Shown: in pieces, positions 1 through 7,071 of the stretch
Numbering within the stretch: position 1 is the first letter of the stretch
Layout: every line of letters begins with the position of its first letter
DNA from: Actinomycetes bacterium
Lineage (GTDB): Bacteria > Actinomycetota > Thermoleophilia > BMS3ABIN01
Direction of reading: 5' to 3'
Length of the DNA stretch: 45,019 nt
NCBI GenBank assembly: GCA_021790115.1
Contig: JAJYIM010000014.1
Location: 1 to 45,019, forward strand
Notes under the pieces: model-generated
Database searches by the model: none
Told to the model about the DNA's origin: nothing
The model's input: the letters and a program-made list of their open reading frames with translations, nothing else
Program-made: the position numbers and the translations under genes

Positions 1-948
1 CACGTCTCTGTCAAAGCGCTCAATTGCCTTCACCTTCTCACTGATGCTTCCCATGTGCGACGCTTCATCGGGTGCTTCCACATGCAGGTAGACGAAGTCC
101 CGGCGCTTTAGCTCATCCAGGGCGGAGCGGGCTTTTGACACATAATCAGTATCAAGGTATCCAGTGGCTCCGGGAACCTCAATGATGTCAAGGCCGGCAT
201 ACTTGCCTAGGCCCTTGACCAGGTCCACGGCGGAGACGACGGAGCCGCTCAGGCCAAAGCGCTCCTTGAACGTGGGCAGCCTGGGAGCTGTTCCCTGCCC
301 CCAGAGCCAGATCATGTTGGCGGGCGGCTTGCCCTGGCTGCGCCGCCTCTCATTGACGGGATGGTTTTGCAGAAGTTTTGCTGAAGCCTCCATTAGCCCT
401 CTCAGCCAGTCGCCGCCGGCGCCCCGGGGCAGATAACCGGATATCGGCTGTCCGGTAATATCGTGGGGCGGCGTGCACTGCGCCTTAAGTCCGCGCCCCC
501 CTGACACCATGATGTGCCGGTAGCTTAAGCCGCGGAAGAAAGAAGCATCCGGGCCGCCGATATGATCTTGCACAAAACCGATAAGCTCGCCTGCCTCATC
601 CGTGCTGATGTGGCCGGCGGCAAAATCGCGCATTGTGCCGTCCTCCACAAAGACAAGGTTGCAGCGGAAAGCTATGTCTGCCGGCCCCAGGCTGACGCCC
701 AGGCTTGCCGCTTCCAGGGGCGCCCGGCCGGTGTAGTAGAGATGAGGGTCATAACCGAGGACGCAGAGGTTGGCCACGTCGCTGCCGGGGGGAAAGCCGG
801 CCGGGATCGTGTTTACTAGTCCTACAGCGCCGGTGTTGGCCAGCCGGTCCATGTTGGGAGTAGCCGCGGCCGCCAGCGGCGTTTTGCCGCCCAGCTCGCG
901 GCACGGATGATCGGCCGCGCCGTCGGGAATGAGAACCATGTATTTCAT
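1..948 (-). CDS. ApgM-family phosphoglycerate mutase-like protein, probable homoserine kinase substitute (3' end outside window)
   Basis: Open for 316 codons from an ATG at 948 to the window edge; the C-terminus is missing. It belongs to the alkaline-phosphatase/metalloenzyme superfamily, as cofactor-independent archaeal-type phosphoglycerate mutase (ApgM) does. Visible metal-site motifs are IPDGAADHP (Asp9), GSDVANL with the probable nucleophile Ser56, and HVEAPDEASH (Asp294, His298), followed by FDRDV. The gene starts 3 nt after the thrC stop, so it is translated from the hom-thrC transcript. A subgroup of this family encoded next to hom and thrC has been proposed to act as homoserine kinase, and no classical GHMP-type thrB is seen here. 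I infer that role from context. Ordinary glycolytic phosphoglycerate mutase remains possible, and the sequence alone does not separate the two. Confidence 0.85.
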   Translation of the reverse strand, partial: MKYMVLIPDGAADHPCRELGGKTPLAAAATPNMDRLANTGAVGLVNTIPAGFPPGSDVANLCVLGYDPHLYYTGRAPLEAASLGVSLGPADIAFRCNLVFVEDGTMRDFAAGHISTDEAGELIGFVQDHIGGPDASFFRGLSYRHIMVSGGRGLKAQCTPPHDITGQPISGYLPRGAGGDWLRGLMEASAKLLQNHPVNERRRSQGKPPANMIWLWGQGTAPRLPTFKERFGLSGSVVSAVDLVKGLGKYAGLDIIEVPGATGYLDTDYVSKARSALDELKRRDFVYLHVEAPDEASHMGSISEKVKAIERFDRDV

Positions 949-951
949 CGC

Positions 952-2019
952 TCAGAAAAGTCCGAGGACCGCCGCCACGCGGCTGAAGTCGGCCTCCACC
1001 CTGGTCACGGGCCGGCCGGTGCCTATGGCGGTGTCCGGGTCCTTAAGGCCGTGGCCGGTAAGCACGCAGACCACGCTGGCCCCCTCGTCAAACAGCTCTT
1101 CATTTTTCTTCTTGATGACGCCGGCCAGGCTTGCCGCTGAAGCCGGCTCGCAGAATGTTCCTTCCTTGGCGGCCACCAGATGGTAGGCGTCAATGATCTC
1201 TTCATCGGTGACCGAGTCAATCAGTCCGCCGGAGTCGCGCGCTGCCTGAAGCGCCTGCGCGCCGCGGGCGGGATTGCCGATTCTGATTGCGGTAGCAATT
1301 GTCTCCGGGTTATCAACGCGGCTGCCGCTGACAAGCGGCGCGGCGCCGGCAGCCTGAAATCCGATCATCCGCGGCAGGCCGTTGCAGAGGCCGGCGCTCC
1401 GGTACTCGTTAAACCCCTGCCAGTAGGCGCTGATGTTGCCGGCGTTGCCCACCGGAATGGCCAGGTAGTCAGGCGCCTGCCCCAGGCTGTCGACAACCTC
1501 AAAAGCCCCTGTTTTTTGGCCTTCCAGGCGGTAGGGATTGATCGAATTGACCAGCGTTACCGGAAACTTGTCAACGATCTCCCGGACAATCGCCAGCGCC
1601 TGGTCGAAATTGCCGGCCACCGCCAGCACCTCGGCGCCATGCGTGATCGCCTGGGCCAGCTTGCCGGCGGCAATTTTGCCTTCGGGAATGATGACGATGC
1701 AGCGGATGCCGGCGCGGCCGGCGTATGCCGCCGCCGCCGCCGAAGTGTTTCCGGTTGAAGCGCAGATGACTGCGGTAGCGCCTTCTTCCACCGTCTTGGA
1801 AACTGCCAGCGTCATGCCCCTGTCCTTAAAGCTGCCGGTTGGGTTAAGGCCTTCCAGTTTCAGGTAAAGGTTTATGCCAAGCTCATCGCCCAAGCGCGGC
1901 GCTTTTATCAGCGGTGTGTTTCCTTCCGCCAGGGAGATTACTGGAGTCTTGTCTGAAACCGGCAGGAAACTGCGGTACCTGTCAATCAGCGGCAGGTTGC
2001 CGTTATTCCCCGCCGCCAT
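952..2019 (-). CDS. thrC: Threonine synthase
   Basis: A 355-residue fold-type II PLP enzyme that converts O-phospho-L-homoserine to threonine in the cytosol. The PLP lysine is Lys65 in the motif GSFKDRG, and the phosphate-binding loop follows as [15 protein letters not shown]-terminal GxxxP-type segment ([12 protein letters not shown]) is also typical. Length matches the short bacterial ThrC class (about 350 residues). The ATG start has a good ribosome site (GGAAGGAAATC just upstream) and overlaps the 3' end of hom by 17 bp in another frame, so the two are translationally coupled. The apgM-like gene follows 3 nt after the stop. Its substrate must be supplied by a homoserine kinase, which in this operon is most likely the apgM-like protein. 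Confidence 0.95.
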   Translation of the reverse strand: MAAGNNGNLPLIDRYRSFLPVSDKTPVISLAEGNTPLIKAPRLGDELGINLYLKLEGLNPTGSFKDRGMTLAVSKTVEEGATAVICASTGNTSAAAAAYAGRAGIRCIVIIPEGKIAAGKLAQAITHGAEVLAVAGNFDQALAIVREIVDKFPVTLVNSINPYRLEGQKTGAFEVVDSLGQAPDYLAIPVGNAGNISAYWQGFNEYRSAGLCNGLPRMIGFQAAGAAPLVSGSRVDNPETIATAIRIGNPARGAQALQAARDSGGLIDSVTDEEIIDAYHLVAAKEGTFCEPASAASLAGVIKKKNEELFDEGASVVCVLTGHGLKDPDTAIGTGRPVTRVEADFSRVAAVLGLF

Positions 2020-3304
2020 GATTTCCTTCCACCCGGATGGGCCGGGGCGTGGACTTGATTACCTCGAGCCTGCCTGCTTCTTCAATAGCCGCCGCAAACC
2101 TGGCTTCTTTGACAGGATGAAAGACCATGACAAGTTCGGCGCGGGCGCCGCGGCCTTTTTGGATTACGCTCTGGATGCTGACCCCATGCTTGCCAAAAGC
2201 GCTGGCAATGGCGGCCAGCACTCCCGGCTCGTCCTCCACCTCGAGCCGCAGGTAAAACGTGGAGACAACCTCTTCATCGGGGAAGAATTCCAGGCCGCGG
2301 TAGGCAACCGGGTACTCCAGGAAGCCGGGAGACTCGCGCCGGGCCACCACGGAGACAATGTCGCTGACCACGGCGGAGGCGGTTTCCATGCCGCCGGCTC
2401 CGGGACCGGACAGCATGATCTCATCGATGGCCGCTCCTTTAAGGAAGACGGCGTTGTAGGCGCCGCTCACGGAGGCCAGAGGATGGTCCTGTTTTAAAAG
2501 CGCCGGGTATACCCGGACATTGATCCTGTCCTGATAAAGCCTGGCCACTCCCAGGAGTTTGACGGCGAGACCGAGGTCCCGTGCGTAGGCGATGTCCAGC
2601 CGGCTGACGTTCTCAATGCCGGTGCAGGCGACGTCGTCCAGCCCGACGTTGGTATGAAAGGCTATCGACGCCAGGATAGCCATCTTGGCCGCGGCGTCCT
2701 TGCCGTTGATATCCTCGCTGGGGTCAGCCTCGGCGTAGCCCCATTCCTGCGCCCGCGCCAGGGCGTCATGGTAGCGGGCGCCGGTGCGGCTCATCTCGGT
2801 AAGAATAAAGTTTGTCGTGCCGTTGACGATGCCGTAGATGCTTTTCAGGCCGGCGGCCACCATTGATTCCCGCAAGACCTTGATCACAGGTATGGCGCCG
2901 GCGACGCTGGCCTCAAAACTGATCTGGGTTTTTTTATCCTGTGCGAGCCGGAACAGGTAGAATCCTTGCCGGGAAAGCAACTGCTTGTTTGCCGTGACCA
3001 CTGCCTTGCCGTGCTCAAGGGCCGCTGTCACGAAATCAAAAGCAGGCTCGGTGCCACCAATCAGCTCCACGACAATCGAGATGGCGGCATCGTTTAAAAT
3101 ATCCTCAAAATTGCCGGTGAACAGTTCTGGCGGAGCCCCCGCGCGGGGCAGCGACGGGTCGCGCACCAGTATTTTGTTGATAGAAATCGAAGCCCCGGTG
3201 GCTTTCTTGATCTCGGCGGCCTGCTCTTCCAGCAATGAATAAACGTTTGAGCCCACTGTGCCATACCCCAGCAGGCCGATATTTATTTTTTCTGAAGGCT
3301 CCAA
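2003..3304 (-). CDS. hom: Homoserine dehydrogenase with C-terminal ACT domain
   Basis: 433 residues. It reduces aspartate semialdehyde to homoserine with NAD(P)H, the branch step towards threonine and methionine. The N-terminal Rossmann motif [12 protein letters not shown] lies at residues 10-21. The catalytic domain carries [12 protein letters not shown] and [16 protein letters not shown]. An ACT domain from about residue 350 ([19 protein letters not shown]) indicates feedback control by an amino acid, usually threonine. The start is TTG at 3304, preceded by GGGAG with a 5-nt spacer; no better in-frame ATG lies upstream. It is the first gene of the minus-strand hom-thrC-apgM operon, and thrC begins inside its last codons. 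A small hairpin (CAGCC-TTCC-GGCTG) sits just upstream of the ribosome site. Confidence 0.95.
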   Translation of the reverse strand: MEPSEKINIGLLGYGTVGSNVYSLLEEQAAEIKKATGASISINKILVRDPSLPRAGAPPELFTGNFEDILNDAAISIVVELIGGTEPAFDFVTAALEHGKAVVTANKQLLSRQGFYLFRLAQDKKTQISFEASVAGAIPVIKVLRESMVAAGLKSIYGIVNGTTNFILTEMSRTGARYHDALARAQEWGYAEADPSEDINGKDAAAKMAILASIAFHTNVGLDDVACTGIENVSRLDIAYARDLGLAVKLLGVARLYQDRINVRVYPALLKQDHPLASVSGAYNAVFLKGAAIDEIMLSGPGAGGMETASAVVSDIVSVVARRESPGFLEYPVAYRGLEFFPDEEVVSTFYLRLEVEDEPGVLAAIASAFGKHGVSIQSVIQKGRGARAELVMVFHPVKEARFAAAIEEAGRLEVIKSTPRPIRVEGNHGGGE

Positions 3305-3396
3305 TTATGCTCCCGCCAGAGTTCACAGCCGGAAGGCTGCGGCAGTAATGAACCGACGCCAAATATTATCAAGAGAGAGGTGGCGTGGGAAGCACA

Positions 3397-3435
3397 AGTA
3401 GATGGCGGGTTTTCCAGACTGCCTTCGGGAGGTTT
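3397..3435. repeat. Short dispersed repeat, same family as 6700-6768
   Basis: Read on the minus strand this segment (CCTCCCGAAGGCAG, then CTGGAAAACCCGCCATCTACT) closely resembles the plus-strand segment at 6700-6735 (CCTCCCAAAGGCAG, then GCTAAAAGCCTGCCATCTATC). It lies in the leader of hom. It is a degenerate small palindromic intergenic repeat with no coding content. Confidence 0.5.
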
Positions 3436-3455
3436 ATTTTTGTGCACTTACGGCC

Positions 3456-3527
3456 TAGAGCTTATCCCGGTAGGTTATTCGTAGCGAGGCCGGCCGCAGC
3501 AGAATGCGCCTACCGGGATAAGCCCTA
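3456..3527. repeat. 72-bp palindromic repeat element, short form
   Basis: Near-perfect 19-bp inverted termini, TAGAGCTTATCCCGGTAGG at 3456-3474 and its complement (CCTACCGGGATAAGCCCTA) at 3509-3527, flank a core GTAGCGAGGCCGGCCGCAGCAGAATG. The same ends and core flanks occur in the 259-bp element at 19236-19494, so this is a deleted or minimal member of one family. The right end contains the TAG stop of the minus-strand NlpC/P60 gene. The hairpin may therefore also act as that gene's transcription terminator. Confidence 0.8.
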
Positions 3528-4691
3528 AAGCCGGCAGGCCCCGGCGTAATCTCCCCCCGGGCCGCCGACGTTGGCAATGGAGACTACCGAGCCTGGATAA
3601 GGAGCATGAATCATCTGGCCGCCGCCGATATAGATGCCAACATGGCTGATCGGGTGGTAAAAGAAGACGAGGTCGCCGGGCTGGAGCTGCGAATAGGCAA
3701 TCGGCGTGCCGGAGTAGTACTGGGCTGCCGCAGAGTGCGGCAGGTTAATGCCAATCTGGGCGTAGACGTACATGACCAGGCCGGAACAGTCAAATCCGCT
3801 GGGGGAAGCTCCGCCCCAAACATAGGGAACGCCCAGGTATTTCATGGCAATAGAAGCCGCGCCCCCGGCTGAAGCCGGCGGAGCCGGCGCTGGCTGGGGA
3901 GCAGGGGCAGGTGCAGGCGCAGGCGCGGATGATGTGCCAGGAGCAGGAACAGGAGCCGGGTTGGAAGCCGGCGGCTGTGGCCGGGCCGGCGCAGCGCCGG
4001 CTCCTGCGCTTCCGCCAGCGGCTGGTGCAGGTCTCTGCCACTGCTCTTGCTCCTGCTGGGCGACCATCTGGGCAATGTCGCCTTTAACATTTGAAAGCAC
4101 CGCCTGGCGCGCAGCCAGCTGTGATTCTACCCCAGAGCGCTGGTCCGACAGGTTCTTAAGGACTTCTCCCTGTTTCTGTTTGGCTTGAGCCAGGTCGGCC
4201 TGTGTTTTTTCGATCTCTGATTTATAGCCGATCACCGCTTCGACATCGCTCCGGTCCTGATCGCCGATCTTGCCGAGCAGATCAAAGCGGGTGATAAAAT
4301 CGCTGAAGCTTTGTGTGCTCAGAATGACGTCAAGCATGCTAAGCTTGCCGTCACGGTAGATGCCGGTCAGGCGCTTGCCAAGCCGCTCCTGCGCTACTTG
4401 CAGCTTAGCCTGGGCCTCGCCCAGGGACTTCTCGTTGTCGGCAATCTTCTGATTGGTGCTGGTCAGCTCGGCGTTTGCCTCATCGTAGCGTTCGATAGCC
4501 TGCTCGGCATTCTGATTTATTGTTGCTATCTCGGCTTCAATTTTTGTGGCCTCTGCCTGCTTGGAGGCCAGGTCTCCCGGTGACGCCAGCGCCGGAGACA
4601 AGAGGATAAAGAAGATTATCAAGCTGGAAATGACGACGGATGCAAGGCCGCAAACAATGATGCCTTTTGCATTTCTTTGCCGTACTTTCAT
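3525..4691 (-). CDS. Secreted NlpC/P60 peptidoglycan endopeptidase with coiled-coil N-terminus
   Basis: Start taken at ATG 4691 (MKVRQRNAKG), which gives 388 residues and a clean signal peptide. A basic n-region is followed by a hydrophobic stretch of about 20 residues and a probable cleavage after SPALA. A longer GTG start at 4742 would add 17 residues and spoil the n-region. The mature protein has a long charged coiled coil (roughly residues 38-205), an Ala/Pro-rich linker, and a C-terminal NlpC/P60 domain. The catalytic triad is Cys302 (FDCSGL), His350 (SHVGIY) and His362 (IHAP). The layout matches RipA/CwlO-type D,L-endopeptidases that cut stem peptides during cell separation or elongation. 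It is transcribed divergently from the GGDEF/HD-GYP gene, and its stop codon lies inside the palindromic repeat at 3456-3527. Confidence 0.92.
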   Translation of the reverse strand: MKVRQRNAKGIIVCGLASVVISSLIIFFILLSPALASPGDLASKQAEATKIEAEIATINQNAEQAIERYDEANAELTSTNQKIADNEKSLGEAQAKLQVAQERLGKRLTGIYRDGKLSMLDVILSTQSFSDFITRFDLLGKIGDQDRSDVEAVIGYKSEIEKTQADLAQAKQKQGEVLKNLSDQRSGVESQLAARQAVLSNVKGDIAQMVAQQEQEQWQRPAPAAGGSAGAGAAPARPQPPASNPAPVPAPGTSSAPAPAPAPAPQPAPAPPASAGGAASIAMKYLGVPYVWGGASPSGFDCSGLVMYVYAQIGINLPHSAAAQYYSGTPIAYSQLQPGDLVFFYHPISHVGIYIGGGQMIHAPYPGSVVSIANVGGPGGDYAGACRL

Positions 4692-4908
4692 ACTTTTTTC
4701 TTTCAGCCGCGCCTGCCGCCGCCGGGGCATCGAACAACCCACGCCTCTCGTCAGGCGTTAATGGACAGTAGATTGCTTCAACTTCGGCCGCCGATCCCCT
4801 TTAATTTAGTTTTCGTCGGCGCGCTGCCTTCAAGCAAGAGGCCTCGGCCTAAAGATAATCCGGCCAAAGCCGATTGATCTGGCAAGGAATTTTTCGTCGC
4901 CTGGGCGG

Positions 4909-6666
4909 ATGGATATGTTTATAAACATGATGCGGAGCCGGAGCCTGCTTTACGGGGTTGTCGGGGCTGTTTTTGGCTTCGGATATGCCTTTTTTGCCGT
5001 CAGGCTTGATAGCGCGCTGGGCGCAGGTTCAGATCTGCACATGCTGCTGGCTCCTGTGCTGCTGGGGGTGCTGGCGTTTGTCATCGGCCGTGAGCAAGAC
5101 CGTATTCAGCACCAGGCAAAAATACTGGACGACGCGCGCCAGCGCTTTTCTTCCCTGACCCATGAAGCCATAACCGAGCGCGACTGGGATGTTAGTTTCT
5201 ATGACAGGCAGATTCCTACGTGCTGGCAAGTCAAGCATTGTCAGCAGACAGACTGCCCATCGTATAGCAAACAGCATGTTCGTTGCTGGCTGGTAGCAGG
5301 CACTTTCTGCAGGGGGGAGGTCCAGGGCCATTTCGCCCAGAAGCTTGGCAACTGCGCCAAATGCGAAGTTTATCAGGAGGCGGTTGGACGAGATCCGATT
5401 AACGAGATCGGCGAAAACTTTAACAGCCTCATGTGGGCGCTGCAGGAAAAAGAAGACCTGCTGGCGTCGGCAAATAATGAGTTGCAGGCGCAGTACACGT
5501 CGCTGCAGGAACTGCAGAAGCAGACCAAGCAGCTTGCAGATACCGATATGCTCACCGGCCTGAGGAACCATCGCCACTTCCAGCAGTTTTTGAGGAGCCG
5601 GGTGATTTTGGCAACGCAGCAAGAAACACCGCTGTCGTTGATGATGCTCGACTTGGATTTCTTCAAGTCAATTAATGACGAATTTGGCCATCAGAAAGGG
5701 GACGCTGTCCTCAGCCGGTTGGGAAAACTGTTGCTGGCAGAGATTCGCCAGGGCGACTATGCCGCCCGTTACGGGGGCGAGGAGTTCATGATTGTCATGC
5801 CCGGCACTCTCGGACAGGACGCGCTTAAGGTGGCGGAGAAGCTGCGCCAGAAAGTAACAAATATCGCTGCAGAGGTAAATCTTCCCGGCCATTATGTGGC
5901 CGCCAGCTTCGGCATCGCTGACCTGCCTGATTGCGCCAGCGACGCCGCCAGCCTGATTGCCGCCGCCGACGCCGCCTTGCTGTTTGCCAAGCGTAAGGGG
6001 CGCAACCGGGTCGCCTACTTCCGCGACCTTTCTGAAGCCGAGCTGCGGGAAGGCGATCTGGAGCGGCTCCATAGCCGGTTGGAAGGAGCCAGCCTGCAGA
6101 CGATCCGCGCCCTGGCGGAGGCCGTCGATGCCAATGACCAGTATACCGACGAGCATGACAGACGTATGAAGAGCATGGTGGAGAAGATGGCCGGCAGGCT
6201 GGGGCTGAACCAAAAGCAGGCCGACGCCCTGGCGCTGGCAACGCGGCTGCATGACATTGGCAAGCTGGGCATCCCCAGCTCGGTTCTGAGAAAGAAAGAA
6301 AAACTTTCACCCAGCGAGCTTTCGATGGTGAAGCGCCACCCGGAGATCGGCCGGCGCATTCTCCAGGAGATGGAGCAGATCCAGGACCTGATCGCCGCCA
6401 TTCTTTATCACCATGAGCGCTGGGACGGAAACGGTTATCCCGAGCGCCTCAAGGGTGAGCAGATTCCATTAATGGCGCGCGTTGTCGGCATTATGGACGC
6501 CTACCGGGCCATGCTTAGCAACCGCCCCTACCGGCCGGCGCTCACGCCCCAGCAGGCCAACGCCGAGCTGAGGAAGGGAGCCGGCTCCCAGTTTGACCCG
6601 CAGCTTGTTGATATGTTCATTGAGCTTATCGGAGAGCAGGGTTCCGAATTGAAGCAGGCCGTCTGA
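4909..6666 (+). CDS. Membrane GGDEF/HD-GYP c-di-GMP protein with two-CW cysteine-rich module
   Basis: 585 residues. Two membrane segments (about 13-31 and 43-60) are followed by a cysteine-rich region with C105, C111, C116, C126, C134, C149 and C152, including CW at 105 and 126. This resembles the two-CW module found in some signalling proteins, and its ligand is not established here. A coiled coil (about 170-210) leads to a GGDEF domain with intact active site GGEEF (289-293) and inhibitory site RQGD (280-283). A complete HD-GYP domain follows, with HD at 448-449 and HHERWDGNGYP at 501-511. Synthesis and hydrolysis of c-di-GMP are thus potentially combined in one polypeptide. The ribosome site is weak (GGGCGG), and Met3 or Met7 are alternative starts. 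The gene appears monocistronic. Confidence 0.92.
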   Translation: MDMFINMMRSRSLLYGVVGAVFGFGYAFFAVRLDSALGAGSDLHMLLAPVLLGVLAFVIGREQDRIQHQAKILDDARQRFSSLTHEAITERDWDVSFYDRQIPTCWQVKHCQQTDCPSYSKQHVRCWLVAGTFCRGEVQGHFAQKLGNCAKCEVYQEAVGRDPINEIGENFNSLMWALQEKEDLLASANNELQAQYTSLQELQKQTKQLADTDMLTGLRNHRHFQQFLRSRVILATQQETPLSLMMLDLDFFKSINDEFGHQKGDAVLSRLGKLLLAEIRQGDYAARYGGEEFMIVMPGTLGQDALKVAEKLRQKVTNIAAEVNLPGHYVAASFGIADLPDCASDAASLIAAADAALLFAKRKGRNRVAYFRDLSEAELREGDLERLHSRLEGASLQTIRALAEAVDANDQYTDEHDRRMKSMVEKMAGRLGLNQKQADALALATRLHDIGKLGIPSSVLRKKEKLSPSELSMVKRHPEIGRRILQEMEQIQDLIAAILYHHERWDGNGYPERLKGEQIPLMARVVGIMDAYRAMLSNRPYRPALTPQQANAELRKGAGSQFDPQLVDMFIELIGEQGSELKQAV

Positions 6667-6699
6667 GGCATCGCCGCAATGGCCGGTGCGGACAAAGAG

Positions 6700-6768
6700 C
6701 CTCCCAAAGGCAGGCTAAAAGCCTGCCATCTATCGTTTTACTGCAGGTTGAAAGCTTGCCATTCTACC
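6700..6768. repeat. Two tandem copies of a small palindromic repeat
   Basis: Copy one (6700-6735) contains the hairpin GGCAGGCTAAAAGCCTGCC followed by ATCTATC. Copy two (6742-6768) reads TGCAGGTTGAAAGCTTGCC followed by ATTCTACC and is more diverged. A related copy lies at 3397-3435, and a similar AGGC-loop-GCCT hairpin at 31897-31917. The first hairpin could terminate transcription of the upstream c-di-GMP gene, but no clear T-tract follows. Confidence 0.55.
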
Positions 6769-6831
6769 GGCTGTGGCACAGGGTGAGTAGGCACATGCTT
6801 GCTTTTTAGCCTGTACAGGCATGGAGCAAAG

Positions 6832-6860
6832 TTGAAATCCGGCTTTGACTTCAATATGAT
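6832..6860 (+). promoter_or_regulatory. Probable sigma-70-type promoter of the leu operon
   Basis: TTGAAA at 6832-6837, a 17-bp spacer and TATGAT at 6855-6860 closely match the housekeeping consensus. Transcription would start near 6867, giving a leader of about 204 nt before leuA that contains the leader peptide and the pairing elements described below. Confidence 0.65.
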
Positions 6861-6929
6861 ACTTTTCTAATGGTTTCCTTTGCAGCATACCGTGCGCAAC
6901 TGGAAGCTTCCCCCGCGGGAGGCGGCTTA

Positions 6930-6995
6930 ATGCTGCCTGCCGCCGTCATCCTCCTTGGTTTGCTTCTCCTCCCCCAGGCGGGGGAGATTATCTAA
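6930..6995 (+). CDS. Leucine-rich leader peptide of the leu operon
   Basis: A 21-codon reading frame, MLPAAVILLGLLLLPQAGEII, with 7 leucines, six of them within residues 8-14 (LLGLLLL), plus Val6, Ile7, Ile20 and Ile21. It has its own ribosome site, GGGAGG, 7 nt before the ATG. It lies 70 nt downstream of a good promoter and ends 75 nt before leuA. Composition and position are those of an attenuation leader peptide sensing leucyl-tRNA charging. The four consecutive leucine codons at 6960-6971 coincide with the segment complementary to the leuA Shine-Dalgarno sequence. A GCAGCAT at 6882-6888 could pair with the leader start codon (ATGCTGC, 6930-6936). Not confirmed as translated. Confidence 0.75.
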   Translation: MLPAAVILLGLLLLPQAGEII

Positions 6996-7071
6996 CAGTT
7001 TGCCCGTGCGGCAAACCAGTCACTTTTCTTTCTTTACATCAAACTTTTTGTGGCTTGTTAAGGAGAAGCAA
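6960..7071 (+). promoter_or_regulatory. Predicted translational attenuator: leucine-codon run pairs with leuA ribosome site
   Basis: TTGCTTCTCCT at 6960-6970 (the Leu codons of the leader peptide) is a perfect 11-nt complement of AGGAGAAGCAA at 7061-7071, which is the whole leuA Shine-Dalgarno region plus the A of its ATG. Competing structures are the hairpin CTCCCCC/GGGGGAG (6969-6975 with 6980-6986) and GTTTGCC/GGCAAAC (6998-7004 with 7010-7016). TGGTTTGC (6956-6963) can also pair with GCAAACCA (7011-7018). In the model I infer, a ribosome stalled on Leu codons keeps the segment away from the leuA ribosome site and permits translation. When leucine is plentiful the segment pairs and represses. 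Confidence 0.65.

Noticed and set aside
6998-7035. Classical transcription attenuator terminator before leuA
   Set aside because: The GTTTGCC/GGCAAAC hairpin is separated from the T-rich stretch by 7 nt, and the T-run is interrupted by C. A ribosome at the leader stop codon would cover its 5' arm, the wrong logic for attenuation. The anti-SD pairing explains the layout better.
6867-7070. T-box riboswitch upstream of leuA
   Set aside because: No T-box sequence (AGGGTGGNACCGCG) or specifier-loop layout could be found.
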